A DNA stretch of 64,000 nt from Geomonas limicola. Lineage in GTDB: Bacteria > Desulfobacterota > Desulfuromonadia > Geobacterales > Geobacteraceae. Location of the stretch: contig NZ_BLXZ01000005.1 in assembly GCF_014193675.1 (NCBI RefSeq), positions 372,001 through 436,000 on the forward strand, given 5' to 3'. Below are positions 25,028-35,095 of the stretch, piece by piece. Each line of letters starts with the position of its first letter. Within the stretch, counting starts at the first letter, position 1. The notes beneath the pieces were generated by a model. That model was not told the DNA's origin. It searched no databases and was given only the letters and a program-made list of their open reading frames with translations. The translations under genes and the position numbers were made by a program.

Positions 25028-27718
25028 ATGCGGCTCAACATCAACGGGTACCTCAGCGAGTCGCTCAAAGGTGACGGCAAAAGCTTCGAAGAGAAACGCG
25101 GCGCTTACCTGGCCGCTGCACGCGAGTTCCTCGAGCACTACCGCGAGGAGATGAAGCGCAGCCACCGGGAGGGGGACGACGGCATCCACGTGGTGCAGGC
25201 CATCACCGCGATGACCGACGCCCTGGTGGTGCGACTCTTCACGGCGCTCTCCGACGACTTCCAGATCAACGGGAAAACGGGCGAACTGGCCCTCGTCGCG
25301 GTAGGCGGTTACGGGCGCGGCGAGTTGAACCCGTACTCGGACCTGGACCTCATGTTCCTCTACAAGGGGAAGGATTCCAAGCGGGTCGAGGAGGTGGCGA
25401 ACCGCCTGCTCTACTTCCTGTGGGACCTCCGTCTGGACGTGGGCTACTCGGTGCGCACCATTCCCGACTGCGTCGAGATGGCCAACGGCGACGTGACGGT
25501 AAAGACGGCCCTTTTGGATGCCAGGCTCCTGCACGGCAGCGAGAACCTCTTCGCCGAGCTGAAGAAGGTGATGGTGAGCCAGGTGCTCGCCAAGAGAAGT
25601 GACGCCTTCATCGCGGAGAAGATAACCGAGCTGAAGAAACGGCGCGAAAAGTACGGCTCGAGCGTCTACATCCTGGAACCGAACCTCAAGGAAGGGGAGG
25701 GGTGTCTGCGCGACCTGCATACCGCGATGTGGGTCGCCAAGGTGAAGTACAAGGTGGACGAACCGCGCGAGCTGGTCATCAAGGGGGTGCTCTCCGAGGA
25801 GGACATCGCCATCTACTACTCGTCGCTCAACTACCTGTGGCGCATCAGGAACGAGTTGCACTACCTGGCCGGCCGCAAGAACGACCAACTCACCTTCGAC
25901 GCCCAGATCTCGCTGGCGCGCTTCTTCGGCTACGAGGACCGCGGCAAGGTGCTCGCCGTCGAGCAGTTCATGCAGGACTTCTACCTGCACGCCAACCGGG
26001 TCGAGCATTTCGCTTCGGTCTTGATCACCAAGTGCAGCCAGCGCGAGGAGGGGGCCCGCAAGTTCCTGGGCTACTTCACCCGGCGGCCGGTCGGCGAGGG
26101 GTTTTACGTCATGAAGGGGGAACTGGTGGTTCCCGACGAGGCGGTGATCCAGAAGGATCCCATCCGGCTCATGCGGATCTTCGAGTTCGCCCAGAAACAG
26201 GGGGTGGAGATCTCCGTTTCCACCAAGGGGCTGGTCCGCGACAACCTGGACCTGGTCAACGACAAGTTCCGCCGCTCCAAGGAAGCCCACACCTCCTTCT
26301 GCAACATCCTGCAGTCCGACAAGAGCGTCTATGAAACGCTGCAGCAGATGCATCACCTGGGCTTTTTGAACCGCTACATCCCCGAGTTCGAGCGGATCAA
26401 CTGCAAGGTCCAGCACGACGCCTACCACATCTACACCGTCGACACCCATACCCTTTTTGCCGTAGAGGAGATCACCAAGCTCTGGCAGGGGGAGCACAAG
26501 GACGACCTGCCGCTGTTGACCCAGCTTGCCAAGGAGATCGACAAGCGCTGGCTGCTCCTTTTGGCGGTCATGCTGCACGATATCGGCAAGGGGGGCGGGG
26601 GCGGCCACGCGGAACTCGGCGCCGAGCTCAGCAAGACCATCGCGCGGCGCATGGGGCTCACCAAGGAGGACAGCGAGCGCCTGCAGTTCCTGGTGCGCCA
26701 GCACCTCCTGATGGCCCACATCGCCCAGCGCCGCGACCTGCACGACGAAGGGATGATCATCCAGTTCGCCCGCCAGATGGAGAAGAGCGAAAACCTGAAG
26801 ATGCTCTACCTCTTGACCTATTCCGACATCAAGGCGGTCGGGCCGGACGTCTGGACCGAGTGGAAGGGGCTTTTGTTGCAGGAGCTCTACGAGAAGGCCT
26901 TCCAGGTACTGGAGCGCGGCGACTTCAAGCTGGAGGCCTCCGGCGACCGGGTGCGCCGCGTCAAGCGCGCGGTCTACGACCTGCTCATTAGCGACTTTCC
27001 CGCCCAGCCGATCAAGGACGAGCTGCAGGCGCTCTCCACGAGGCACCTGCTCTCCTATGCTCCGGAGATCATCGCCGGTCACATGAGGATCCTGCTCGGC
27101 CTCTCCAGCGAACATACCCTGGAGGTCAAACTCGGTCACGAGGTGGACAAGGGGTACACCAACTGCACCATCTGCACCTACGATATCCCGGGGCTCTTCT
27201 CCATGATCACCGGGGTGATGGCCGCCAACGGCATGAACATCCTGGGTGCCCAGATCCACACCAACAAAAACGGCAAGGTGCTGGACATCCTGCAGGTCAA
27301 CTCTCCGCAGGGTTTCGTGATCACCGACGAGGGGCGCTGGTCGCGCCTGGAGTCCGACCTGCGCCAGGTGCTCAGAGGCGAGGTCAAGGTGGATGCCTTG
27401 GTCGCAAAACGGCACCGCCCCAGCATCCTCTCCGAGAAGGCGAAGCCGACCATGCCGGCACGGGTGGAGATCGACAACGAGGTTTCCGGCGATTACACCG
27501 TCATCGACATCTACGCCCACGACAAGGTGGGGCTGCTCTATGCGATCACCAGTACCCTGACCCGGCTCGGGCTCTACATCGGCGTCTCCAAGATCTCCAC
27601 CAAGGTCGACCAGGTGGCCGACGTCTTCTACGTGAAGAACATCTTCGGGCAGAAGATCAGCGATGAAGAGAAGCTCAACGAGATCCGCCGGGAGCTCTTG
27701 GCAGCCATCGACAACTAG
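25028..27718 (+). CDS. glnD: [Protein-PII] uridylyltransferase/uridylyl-removing enzyme
   Basis: 896 residues, normal length. The nucleotidyltransferase domain has GGYGRGELNPYSDLDLMF (about residues 95-112), then the GlnD helical region, the HD domain (MLHDIGKGGGGGHAELG near 515-530) and two C-terminal ACT domains (DIPGLFSMITGVMAANGMN and HDKVGLLYAITSTLTRLGL). It uridylylates PII when glutamine is low and reverses this when high. It directly abuts the preceding small gene, and its stop overlaps the start of the recombinase gene by one base. Confidence 0.96.
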   Translation: MRLNINGYLSESLKGDGKSFEEKRGAYLAAAREFLEHYREEMKRSHREGDDGIHVVQAITAMTDALVVRLFTALSDDFQINGKTGELALVAVGGYGRGELNPYSDLDLMFLYKGKDSKRVEEVANRLLYFLWDLRLDVGYSVRTIPDCVEMANGDVTVKTALLDARLLHGSENLFAELKKVMVSQVLAKRSDAFIAEKITELKKRREKYGSSVYILEPNLKEGEGCLRDLHTAMWVAKVKYKVDEPRELVIKGVLSEEDIAIYYSSLNYLWRIRNELHYLAGRKNDQLTFDAQISLARFFGYEDRGKVLAVEQFMQDFYLHANRVEHFASVLITKCSQREEGARKFLGYFTRRPVGEGFYVMKGELVVPDEAVIQKDPIRLMRIFEFAQKQGVEISVSTKGLVRDNLDLVNDKFRRSKEAHTSFCNILQSDKSVYETLQQMHHLGFLNRYIPEFERINCKVQHDAYHIYTVDTHTLFAVEEITKLWQGEHKDDLPLLTQLAKEIDKRWLLLLAVMLHDIGKGGGGGHAELGAELSKTIARRMGLTKEDSERLQFLVRQHLLMAHIAQRRDLHDEGMIIQFARQMEKSENLKMLYLLTYSDIKAVGPDVWTEWKGLLLQELYEKAFQVLERGDFKLEASGDRVRRVKRAVYDLLISDFPAQPIKDELQALSTRHLLSYAPEIIAGHMRILLGLSSEHTLEVKLGHEVDKGYTNCTICTYDIPGLFSMITGVMAANGMNILGAQIHTNKNGKVLDILQVNSPQGFVITDEGRWSRLESDLRQVLRGEVKVDALVAKRHRPSILSEKAKPTMPARVEIDNEVSGDYTVIDIYAHDKVGLLYAITSTLTRLGLYIGVSKISTKVDQVADVFYVKNIFGQKISDEEKLNEIRRELLAAIDN

Positions 27719-28596
27719 TGGATCAGTACCTCGACCTTTTTTTAAACTACCTCCTGGTGGAGAAGGGGGCCGCGGCCAACACCGTGGCCGCCTACAGCCG
27801 CGACCTCGCCCGCTACCTTTCCTATCTCGGTAACCGCACGCCCGATCAGATCCGCCCCAGCGACGTGGCGGGTTACCTGGCCCACCTGAAGAACCAGGGG
27901 ATGGCGCCGCGCTCTCGGGCCCGCGCCCTTTCCGCCCTGCGCATGCTGCACCGCTTCCTGGTGGTCGAGGGGTACAGCGAGCTTAATCCCAGCTCCATCA
28001 TCGAGGCGCCCAAGGGGGTGCACAAGCTCCCCGCCGTGTTGAATAACCGGCAGGTCGAAGCGCTCCTCGCCGCCGCCCGGGGGCCCGGAGCCATCGAGTT
28101 GCGCGACACCGCCATGCTCGAGCTGCTCTACGCCACGGGGCTCAGGGTCTCCGAACTGGTGGGGCTGTTGTTTTCCGAAGTGAACCTTTCGGCCGGGTAC
28201 CTGATGACCCTGGGGAAGGGGAGCAAGGAACGGCTGGTCCCGATTGGTGAGAGCGCCTGCCAAGCGGTCCGCTGTTACCTCGAGGAGGCGCGCGAGGAGC
28301 TTTTGCGCGGCAAGGGGAGCGCCAACCTGTTCGTGAGCCGGTTGGGGGAGGGGATGACCCGCCAGGCCTTCTGGAACATCATCAAGAAGCGCGCCCTGCA
28401 GGCCGGCATCAACGCGGCGATATCCCCGCACACCCTGCGCCACTCCTTTGCCACCCATCTTCTGGAGAACGGCGCGGACCTGCGCAGCGTGCAGATCATG
28501 CTGGGTCACGCCGATCTCTCCTCGACCCAGATCTACACCCACGTGACCAGGGAGAGACTCAAGCGGTTGCATGGGGAGTTCCACCCGCGAGGGTAG
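27718..28596 (+). CDS. Tyrosine recombinase XerC/XerD
   Basis: 292 residues from a GTG at 27718 that overlaps the glnD stop codon. The SAM-like N-terminal domain is followed by the catalytic domain with the conserved set: Arg in YATGLRVSELVGL, His and Arg in HTLRHSFATH, His in LGHADLSS, and Tyr in STQIYTHV. Length and lack of extra domains fit a housekeeping chromosome-dimer resolvase, probably XerD. No prophage or integron genes surround it. Confidence 0.93.
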   Translation: MDQYLDLFLNYLLVEKGAAANTVAAYSRDLARYLSYLGNRTPDQIRPSDVAGYLAHLKNQGMAPRSRARALSALRMLHRFLVVEGYSELNPSSIIEAPKGVHKLPAVLNNRQVEALLAAARGPGAIELRDTAMLELLYATGLRVSELVGLLFSEVNLSAGYLMTLGKGSKERLVPIGESACQAVRCYLEEAREELLRGKGSANLFVSRLGEGMTRQAFWNIIKKRALQAGINAAISPHTLRHSFATHLLENGADLRSVQIMLGHADLSSTQIYTHVTRERLKRLHGEFHPRG

Positions 28597-28605
28597 GTGT
28601 GAGGC

Positions 28606-28660
28606 AGGGGCTAGGGGCTAGGGGCTAGGGGCTAGGGGCTAGGGACTAGGGACTAGGGAC
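28606..28660. repeat. 7-bp tandem repeat
   Basis: GGGGCTA is repeated about five times and then continues as GGGACTA units, immediately after the recombinase gene. No coding use is seen. Confidence 0.85.
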
Positions 28661-28882
28661 AAATGACCTTCCGCCCCACGGCGGGGGGGAGATCGGTATC
28701 GGTTGGGGGCGCAGGTAACGGCAGGCATGCCGGGTCAGATTATTCTTCACCCGACAGCCACCTTTTTCGGCACCGTTTCTTGTGTTACTGCTCTTTTTCA
28801 TGCTATACCAACCCGGGTGACTAAAAACTCATAAAGCTATCCACGCTTACCCATAACTTACCAGGACAAGAGGACCCGATTC

Positions 28883-30082
28883 ATGAAGTACGTTGTACTG
28901 CTGGGCGACGGCATGTCGGACCAGCCGATCAAAACTCTGGACGGGAAAACTCCGCTGCAAGCGGCAAAAACCCCGAATATGGACTTCATGGCACGCCGCG
29001 GCACGCTCGGCCTGGCGCAGACGGTTCCCCCGGGCTACCCGCCGGGCTCCGACGTCGCCAACCTCTCGATGTTCGGCTACAACCCGGTGGACTGCTACAC
29101 GGGGCGCTCCCCGCTGGAAGCTGCCAGCATGGGTGTCTCGCTGGGACCTGACGACGTCGCCTTCCGGATCAACCTGGTGCACCTGGACGCCCGCGCCGGT
29201 CGACTCACCATGAACGACTACTCCGCCGGCCACATCTCCACCGCCGACGGCCGCGAACTGGTGGAAGAGCTGCAGCGCCAACTGGGTAACGAGGAGTTCT
29301 CCTTCCACCCCGGGGTGAGCTACCGGCACCTCCTGGTCTGGCACGGCGGCAACACCCAGATAAAGGCAACCCCGCCGCACGACATCACCGGCCAGGACGT
29401 CATCGTGCACTTCCCGAAAGGGGAGGGGGCCGAAAAGCTCATCGACCTCATGAACAGCTCGCAGCTCATCTTCAACAACCACCCGCAGTTCAAGCGGCGC
29501 ATCGCGGCCGGCGAAACCCCTGCCAACTCGATCTGGCCCTGGGGGCTCGGCAAGGCGCCCGCCATGGAGAACTACCGGGACAAGTTCGGGCTGACCGGCG
29601 CGGTGATCTCCGCCGTCGACCTCATCAAGGGGATCGGCGTCTACGCAGGGCTCGATGTCATCGAGGTTCCCGGTGCCACCGGCTACCTGGATACCAACTT
29701 CCAAGGCAAGGCCTCTGCTGCAGTTGAAGCCTTGAAAGAGCGTGACTTCGTGTTCGTGCACGTGGAGGCGCCCGACGAGGCCTCGCACTCCGGGAAGCTT
29801 GCCGACAAGCTCAAGGCCATCGAACTCTTCGACGAGCTGATCGTGGGGCCGGTGCTGGAAGGGATCAAACAGTACGGCGAGTACCGCGTGCTCTGTGCCC
29901 CGGACCACCCGACGCCGCTTGCGCTCATGACCCACACCTCGGACCCGGTACCGTTCATCATCTACAGCGGCGAACAAGTTGAGAAGGGAGGGGTTGCCGG
30001 CTACGACGAGATCTCCGCCAAGGCCACCGGCGTTCATGTCGCCGAAGGGTTCCGCCTCATGGAGCAACTGCTCGGGAGGTAG
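28883..30082 (+). CDS. apgM: Cofactor-independent phosphoglycerate mutase, archaeal type
   Basis: 399 residues. An alkaline-phosphatase-superfamily start (VVLLGDGMSDQPI) with the metal Asp, then SDVANLSMFGYNP containing the nucleophile Ser. The metal ligands DEASHSG and CAPDHPTP lie near the C-terminus. It interconverts 3- and 2-phosphoglycerate. It stands alone, 286 bases after the recombinase gene; that gap holds a tandem repeat and no gene. AGAGGA precedes the ATG. Confidence 0.94.
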   Translation: MKYVVLLGDGMSDQPIKTLDGKTPLQAAKTPNMDFMARRGTLGLAQTVPPGYPPGSDVANLSMFGYNPVDCYTGRSPLEAASMGVSLGPDDVAFRINLVHLDARAGRLTMNDYSAGHISTADGRELVEELQRQLGNEEFSFHPGVSYRHLLVWHGGNTQIKATPPHDITGQDVIVHFPKGEGAEKLIDLMNSSQLIFNNHPQFKRRIAAGETPANSIWPWGLGKAPAMENYRDKFGLTGAVISAVDLIKGIGVYAGLDVIEVPGATGYLDTNFQGKASAAVEALKERDFVFVHVEAPDEASHSGKLADKLKAIELFDELIVGPVLEGIKQYGEYRVLCAPDHPTPLALMTHTSDPVPFIIYSGEQVEKGGVAGYDEISAKATGVHVAEGFRLMEQLLGR

Positions 30083-30107
30083 CCGTCCCCGCCGTCCCAT
30101 ATTACCG

Positions 30108-30136
30108 TTGACAAGTTGTCTACGACACGTTTAAAT
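30108..30136 (+). promoter_or_regulatory. Sigma-70-type promoter of the aminotransferase gene
   Basis: TTGACA at 30108, a 17-base spacer and TTAAAT at 30131. The spacer includes TGTC-TAC-GACA, a small inverted repeat that could bind a regulator. Confidence 0.6.
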
Positions 30137-30212
30137 GGCGTTTTCAATTAAAAGCCTGTCGATCTAGGTACTAACCTTCGCAATAAACAACCACTTCACC
30201 AGGAGGAACTAC

Positions 30213-31517
30213 ATGAACCCGTTGGCCGCAGAACTGAACGAGGCTCTTGCCCAGCACAGCCCGCACGTGCTGGAAATGCTGTCCGATCTCGGTAAAAACC
30301 TCTTCTTCCCCAAGGGTATTCTGACCCAGTCGGCGGAAGCCAAGGAAAAGGCCCACAAATTCAACGCCACCATCGGCATCGCTACCGAAAACGGCGGCCC
30401 GATGTACCTCTCCTGCATCCAGGACAAGCTGTCCGCCTTCGATCCCAAGGACATCTACCCCTACGCGCCGCCGGCGGGCAAGCCGGAACTCAGGAGCCTC
30501 TGGAGGGAGAAGCAGCTGCGCGAGAACCCGAGCCAGGTCGGCAAGCACTTCAGCAACCCGATCGTGACCAACGCCCTGACCCACGGTCTCTCCATCGTCG
30601 CCGACATGTTCATCGACAAGGGCGATCACCTGATCCTGCCGGACATGCTCTGGGGCAACTACAACCTGACCTTCACCACCTGCTGCGGCGCCATCGTGAA
30701 GAAGCACCCGACCTTCACCGTGACCGGCGGCTACGACATCGACGCCTTCAAGACCACCCTGCAGAACACCGCGGAAGAGAAGGGGAAAGCGGTCGTACTC
30801 CTTAACTTCCCGAACAACCCCAGCGGCTACACCCCGACGGTTGCCGAGGGAGACGCCTTGGTCGCTGCCATCAAGGAAGTGGCAGAAGCGGGCTGCAACG
30901 TGGTCGCCATCACCGATGACGCCTACTTCGGCCTCTTCTACGAGGACAGCCTGAAGGAGTCCCTGTTCGGCAAACTGGCCAACCTGCACCCGCGCATCCT
31001 GGCCATCAAGCTTGATGGCGCCACCAAGGAAGAGTTCGTCTGGGGCTTCCGCACCGGCTTCATCACCTTCGCCGACGGCAACAACTACGAGAACGCACCG
31101 GTGATGTCCGCGCTGGAGAAAAAGGCCATGGGTATCATCCGCGCCCGCATCTCCAACTGTCCGCACCCCTCGCAGACCTTCGTCATCGAGGCGCTGCGCT
31201 CGCCCGACTTCCTGAAGCAGAAAGAAGAGAAGTTCCAGGTCATGAAGGGTCGTGCGCTGAAGACCAAGGAAGTGCTGAATGCCGGCAAGTTCGAGAAGGC
31301 CTGGGACTACTACCCGTTCAACTCCGGCTACTTCATGTGCCTGAAGCTCAAGACCGTCGAGGCCGAGAAGCTGCGTCTGCACCTGCTGGACAAGTACGGC
31401 GTCGGTGCCATCTCGACCAGCAAGACCGACCTGAGGATTGCCTTCTCCTGCATCGCCGAGAAGGACATCCCGGAGCTGTTCGACATCATCTACAAGGCGG
31501 TTCAGGACCTGGCGTAA
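30213..31517 (+). CDS. PLP-dependent class I/II aminotransferase
   Basis: 434 residues with AGGAGGAAC before the ATG. Fold-type I features: NFPNNPSG (198-205), DDAY (235-238), the probable PLP lysine K266 in ILAIKLDG, and R280 in WGFRTGF for the substrate carboxylate. The amino-acid specificity is not clear from sequence alone; an aromatic or branched substrate is possible. It has its own promoter and a strong terminator, so it is monocistronic. Confidence 0.9.
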   Translation: MNPLAAELNEALAQHSPHVLEMLSDLGKNLFFPKGILTQSAEAKEKAHKFNATIGIATENGGPMYLSCIQDKLSAFDPKDIYPYAPPAGKPELRSLWREKQLRENPSQVGKHFSNPIVTNALTHGLSIVADMFIDKGDHLILPDMLWGNYNLTFTTCCGAIVKKHPTFTVTGGYDIDAFKTTLQNTAEEKGKAVVLLNFPNNPSGYTPTVAEGDALVAAIKEVAEAGCNVVAITDDAYFGLFYEDSLKESLFGKLANLHPRILAIKLDGATKEEFVWGFRTGFITFADGNNYENAPVMSALEKKAMGIIRARISNCPHPSQTFVIEALRSPDFLKQKEEKFQVMKGRALKTKEVLNAGKFEKAWDYYPFNSGYFMCLKLKTVEAEKLRLHLLDKYGVGAISTSKTDLRIAFSCIAEKDIPELFDIIYKAVQDLA

Positions 31518-31537
31518 GGTCCCGCGCTCAGAAAAGG

Positions 31538-31575
31538 AAAAGCCCCTGTCCGACCTCGGACCAGGGGCTTTTTTT
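31538..31575 (+). terminator. Terminator after the aminotransferase gene
   Basis: AGCCCCTG-TCC pairs with GGA-CCAGGGGCT, followed by seven T. Confidence 0.93.
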
Positions 31576-31697
31576 ATGCCGTGTGAGGAACTTTCGGGGA
31601 CTCATTCTGTCATGCACCCGGCTGATCTGTAGGGAATGGTTATTCGCCCCTACGAGTGCCTTGCTGCCTGGTAGAGAAGCGTGCCGTTACCCGTGAC

Positions 31698-31734
31698 AAA
31701 AAAGGCCCATCGGATCTCCCGATGGGCCTTTTCG
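31698..31734 (-). terminator. Terminator after lepB (bidirectional form)
   Basis: GGCCCATCGG pairs with CCGATGGGCC around a 5-base loop. T-runs on both sides allow use in either direction; lepB ends 42 bases away on the minus strand. Confidence 0.88.
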
Positions 31735-31775
31735 TGCGGAGGCTTCTCAGCCTCAGCCTTAACCTCAACCTGCTG

Positions 31776-32441
31776 CTAGTCGATGAGCTTCCCGATGGAG
31801 CCGAAGCGGACGCGGAACCTGTCCTTGTCCCAGGACCAGTACTTGATGAAGGCGAGCCCCTTGATGGCGTCCTTCCCTACGAAGCCCCAGAAACGGCTGT
31901 CGTAGGAGCGGTCACGATTGTCGCCCATCACGAAGTAGGAGTTGGGCGGCACCACCACGGCGTCCTTGTTGTCCCGCGGGTTGGCCTCCTTGGGGATCTC
32001 TTCGCTCTCCTTGTGGATCTCGTGCGGGTTCGCGTAGAGCTTGCCGTTCACGTAGACCCGCTTGTGCTTCACCTCGACGGTATCGCCGGGAACGCCGACC
32101 ACACGCTTGATGAAATCCTTGGAGGGATCTTCCGGGTACTCGAAAACGATCACGTCACCCTGGCGCGGGTCGCGCAGTTTCACGATGCGCGTGGTGCTGA
32201 AGGGGAGCTTCGCGCCGTAGATGAACTTGTTGACCAGGATGTGGTCACCAATGGCCAGGGTGTCCTCCATGGAACCGGAGGGAATCTTGAATGCCTGCAC
32301 GATGAAGGTACGGATCACCAGGGCGAGCAGTATCGCTATGCAGATCGATTCCGCGTACTCCCGAACGATATGCTTCCCCTGTACGGGCTTGGGCGCCTTT
32401 TCAGTCTCGTTTTCGTTTGCCACGTTCTTCAAATCTTCCAT
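31776..32441 (-). CDS. lepB: Signal peptidase I
   Basis: 221 residues from the ATG at 32441, chosen because AAGGGGAAC lies upstream and the longer frame adds no family sequence. One N-terminal membrane helix (about 33-50). Catalytic Ser57 in IPSGSM and Lys112 in FIKRVVGVPGD; the C-terminal GDNRDRSYDSR box is intact. It removes signal peptides from exported proteins. It follows lepA by 53 bases on the same strand, the common lepA-lepB order. Confidence 0.95.
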   Translation of the reverse strand: MEDLKNVANENETEKAPKPVQGKHIVREYAESICIAILLALVIRTFIVQAFKIPSGSMEDTLAIGDHILVNKFIYGAKLPFSTTRIVKLRDPRQGDVIVFEYPEDPSKDFIKRVVGVPGDTVEVKHKRVYVNGKLYANPHEIHKESEEIPKEANPRDNKDAVVVPPNSYFVMGDNRDRSYDSRFWGFVGKDAIKGLAFIKYWSWDKDRFRVRFGSIGKLID

Positions 32442-32494
32442 TACCAGTTGTTCCCCTTTGTAAGTTGGGAAGGCAAAAGCCATCCAAAAGTAGG

Positions 32495-34294
32495 CTACCC
32501 TTCAACCTTCAGGATTGCCAGGAACGCCTCTTGGGGGAGTTCCACGTTGCCAACGTTCTTCATGCGCTTCTTGCCTTCTTTCTGCTTTTCCAACAACTTC
32601 CGCTTACGGGTGATATCGCCGCCGTAGCACTTGGCGAGGACGTCTTTCCTCAAGGCCTTCACGGTCTCGCGCGCGATGACCTTGGCGCCGACTGCCGCCT
32701 GGATGGCGATCTCGAACATCTGGCGCGGGATGAGCTCCTTCATCTTGGAGACCAGCTCGCGGCCGCGGTAGTAGGCCTTGTCCTTGTGAATGATGAGCGA
32801 CAGGGCGTCCACCACCTCGCCGTTGATCATGATGTTGAGGCGCACCAGGTCGCTTTGGCGGTAGTCGAGCATCTCGTAATCGAGGGAGGCGTACCCCTTG
32901 GTGATCGACTTCAAGCGGTCGTAGAAGTCGAGCACCACCTCGTTCAAGGGAAGTTCGTAGACCACCATGACGCGGGTCGGGGTCAGGTACTTGATCTCGC
33001 GCTGCACCCCGCGCTTTTCCTCGCACAGGGCCAGGATCCCGCCGACGAAGTCGTTGGGGACGTGGATGGAGGCGAGGATGAAGGGCTCCTCCAGGTAGCC
33101 GATCTCCTGGACCGGCGGGAGCTGGTTCGCGCTCTGGATCTGGGTCATGCTGCCGTCGGGGCGGTGCACGTTGTAGACAACCGTCGGTGCGGTGGTGATG
33201 AGCTCCAGGTTGAACTCGCGCTCCAGGCGCTCCTGGATGATCTCCATATGCAAGAGGCCCAAAAAGCCGCAGCGGAAGCCGAAGCCAAGCGCGAGCGAGG
33301 TCTCGGGATCGTAGGAGAAGGAAGAGTCGTTCAGTTTCAGCTTGGCGAGCGCGTCGCGCAGCTGCTCGTACTGCGAGGTGTCAATCGGGTAGAGCCCCGA
33401 GAACACCATCGGCTTCACTTCCTTGTAGCCGGGGAGGGCGGCATCGCAGGGGTTGTGCAGGAGCGTCACGGTGTCGCCGACCTTGGCGTCGGCCACTTCG
33501 CGGATGCCGGCGATGATGAAACCGACCTCGCCCGCGGTAAGGGCCGGGACCTCGCGCATGTCCGGGGCGAAGACACCGGCCTTCAGGACCTCGTAGCTGC
33601 GCCGGTTCGACATGAGCTGGATCTTGTCACCTTTTTTCACCGTGCCGTCCACGATGCGCACCAGGATGATGACCCCCTGGTACTGGTCGTACCACGAATC
33701 GAAGAGGAGCGCTTTCAAGGGCTTGTCCGGCTCCCCCTTGGGCGGCGGGATCTTTTTCACGATCTCTTCGAGGATCTCCTTGGTGCCGATCCCTTCTTTT
33801 GCGCTGGCGAGCACCGCGTCGTGCGTGTCGAGGCCGATGATTTCCTCGATCTCCTGCTTGACGCGTTCGGGTTCCGCGGCGGGGAGGTCGATCTTGTTCA
33901 GAACGACGAATACCTCGAGGTCGGCGTCGAGGGCGAGGTAGACGTTGGCAAGCGTCTGCGCCTCGACACCTTGGGAGGCGTCCACGACCAAAAGGCCACC
34001 CTCGCAGGCGGTCAGCGAACGGGAGACCTCGTAGGTGAAGTCAACATGGCCCGGGGTGTCGATGAGGTTCAGGACGTAATCCTTGCCATCATCGGCGCGG
34101 TAGTTGAGTCGGACGGTTTGCGCCTTAATGGTGATGCCGCGCTCGCGCTCCAGGTCCATCTTGTCGAGGAACTGGTCCTGCTTGTCCCGGGCGCTCAGCG
34201 TGCCGGTGAACTCGAGGAGGCGGTCGGCGATGGTGGATTTACCATGGTCGATATGGGCGATGATGGAGAAGTTGCGAATGTGCGATAGTACCAT
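32495..34294 (-). CDS. lepA: Elongation factor 4 (LepA)
   Basis: 599 residues from the ATG at 34294, with AAAGGA upstream and the conserved start [20 protein letters not shown]1 (AHIDHGKST), G3 (DTPGHVDF) and G4 (NKID) motifs are intact, with the EF4 C-terminal domain at the end. It is a ribosome-associated GTPase that remodels stalled or mis-translocated ribosomes. Confidence 0.97.
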   Translation of the reverse strand: MVLSHIRNFSIIAHIDHGKSTIADRLLEFTGTLSARDKQDQFLDKMDLERERGITIKAQTVRLNYRADDGKDYVLNLIDTPGHVDFTYEVSRSLTACEGGLLVVDASQGVEAQTLANVYLALDADLEVFVVLNKIDLPAAEPERVKQEIEEIIGLDTHDAVLASAKEGIGTKEILEEIVKKIPPPKGEPDKPLKALLFDSWYDQYQGVIILVRIVDGTVKKGDKIQLMSNRRSYEVLKAGVFAPDMREVPALTAGEVGFIIAGIREVADAKVGDTVTLLHNPCDAALPGYKEVKPMVFSGLYPIDTSQYEQLRDALAKLKLNDSSFSYDPETSLALGFGFRCGFLGLLHMEIIQERLEREFNLELITTAPTVVYNVHRPDGSMTQIQSANQLPPVQEIGYLEEPFILASIHVPNDFVGGILALCEEKRGVQREIKYLTPTRVMVVYELPLNEVVLDFYDRLKSITKGYASLDYEMLDYRQSDLVRLNIMINGEVVDALSLIIHKDKAYYRGRELVSKMKELIPRQMFEIAIQAAVGAKVIARETVKALRKDVLAKCYGGDITRKRKLLEKQKEGKKRMKNVGNVELPQEAFLAILKVEG

Positions 34295-34364
34295 ATTGTC
34301 CTTTATCAAGGGGAGGTTAACTAATGAATGATATAGGAGCAACAGGCTAAAGTAAAGGGATTTC

Positions 34365-34568
34365 TCACCGCTTCAGGGGGGCTGGTGGGGTGGTTTTCGC
34401 GGAGTGTGGGCCGTGCATGCCGTGCGCTAAAAGGAGGTCTTCCTCCCATGAATTCGGGGTGGGTTCGGTTCTTAACAGCCATTCCTGCAGACTTACCCTC
34501 AGCGCGCGCCAGAAAAAGCGCCCGGTGACCAGGATCGCGTAGCCTATGATGATCCACTGTAGTCGCAT
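34365..34568 (-). CDS. Small single-helix membrane protein, unknown
   Basis: 67 residues from the ATG at 34568 with GGGGAAG upstream. One hydrophobic helix (about residues 4-18, [17 protein letters not shown]) with a polar tail ([21 protein letters not shown]). No family is recognised. It lies 70 bases upstream of lepA on the same strand. It may be a real small gene or chance; the ribosome site and helix are the only support. Confidence 0.45.
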   Translation of the reverse strand: MRLQWIIIGYAILVTGRFFWRALRVSLQEWLLRTEPTPNSWEEDLLLAHGMHGPHSAKTTPPAPLKR

Positions 34569-34738
34569 GCTTTGCTTCCCCTGTATCGAGAATAACCGGG
34601 GGGCGCGGGAGGTTCCGGGTACGTGCGCCGCTCTGTCGTCTCTTTTCGGCCTCGGCAGGGGAAACTTTAGCGACACACTCTATCTCAAACCCTTATTGGA
34701 TACCGAGATGGCTGTAATAATGTTTAACCTACGTGTAT

Positions 34739-35095
34739 GAGGAGATGATCCGGGAACTGGCAGGAAGGCTTCTGACCGAATGCGGTTACCGGGTCACCAC
34801 CTGCGCGGACAGCGCTACCGCCGTGGACCACTACCGGGAGGCCTAGGCGGGGAGCGAGCCTTTCGCGGCAGTGATTCTCGACCTGACCGTTCCGGGAGGG
34901 ATGGGGGGGAGGGAGGCCGCCCGCCAGCTTTTGACCCTCGACCCGCAGGCGCGGCTCATCGTCTCCACCGGGTATACCAGCGATCTCTCCATTGCCGACT
35001 GGAGCCACTACCGGTTCAGCGGCTTCCTCGCCAAACCGTACAGTGCCGTCGAAATGACGCGGGTCCTGGAACTGGTGTTGAGCCACTCCGCGTGA
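34739..35095 (+). pseudogene. Decayed receiver-domain fragment with in-frame amber stop
   Basis: The frame reads EEMIRELAGRLLTECGYRV, then TAG at 34844-34846, then AAVILDLTVPGGMGG (phospho-acceptor Asp) and LAKPYSAVEM (conserved Lys) to a stop at 35093-35095. This is a C-terminal receiver domain like those of hybrid kinases. The first beta strand with the acidic pair is missing and the rest of the kinase is absent. So it is a relic. The part after the amber codon is open for 75 codons but could not fold as a whole receiver. Confidence 0.8.

Noticed and set aside
24800..27520. 906-codon open frame on the minus strand opposite glnD
   Set aside because: It is a shadow of a GC-rich gene. Its translation is low-complexity Val/Leu/His/Asp-rich with no domain, and glnD is unmistakable.
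27718..28596. Tyrosine recombinase as a phage or island integrase
   Set aside because: Length, motifs and operon overlap with glnD fit housekeeping Xer; no phage or island genes or attachment repeats nearby.
28606..28660. Tandem repeat as a CRISPR array
   Set aside because: Units are 7 bp with no spacers, and no cas genes are near.
32417..34288. Long plus-strand open frame opposite lepA
   Set aside because: Same shadow effect; lepA has all GTPase motifs and a ribosome site.
34844..34846. In-frame TAG in the receiver fragment as a possible pyrrolysine codon
   Set aside because: The domain also lacks its first strand and the rest of a kinase, and the position is not a known Pyl site. Decay explains it better.
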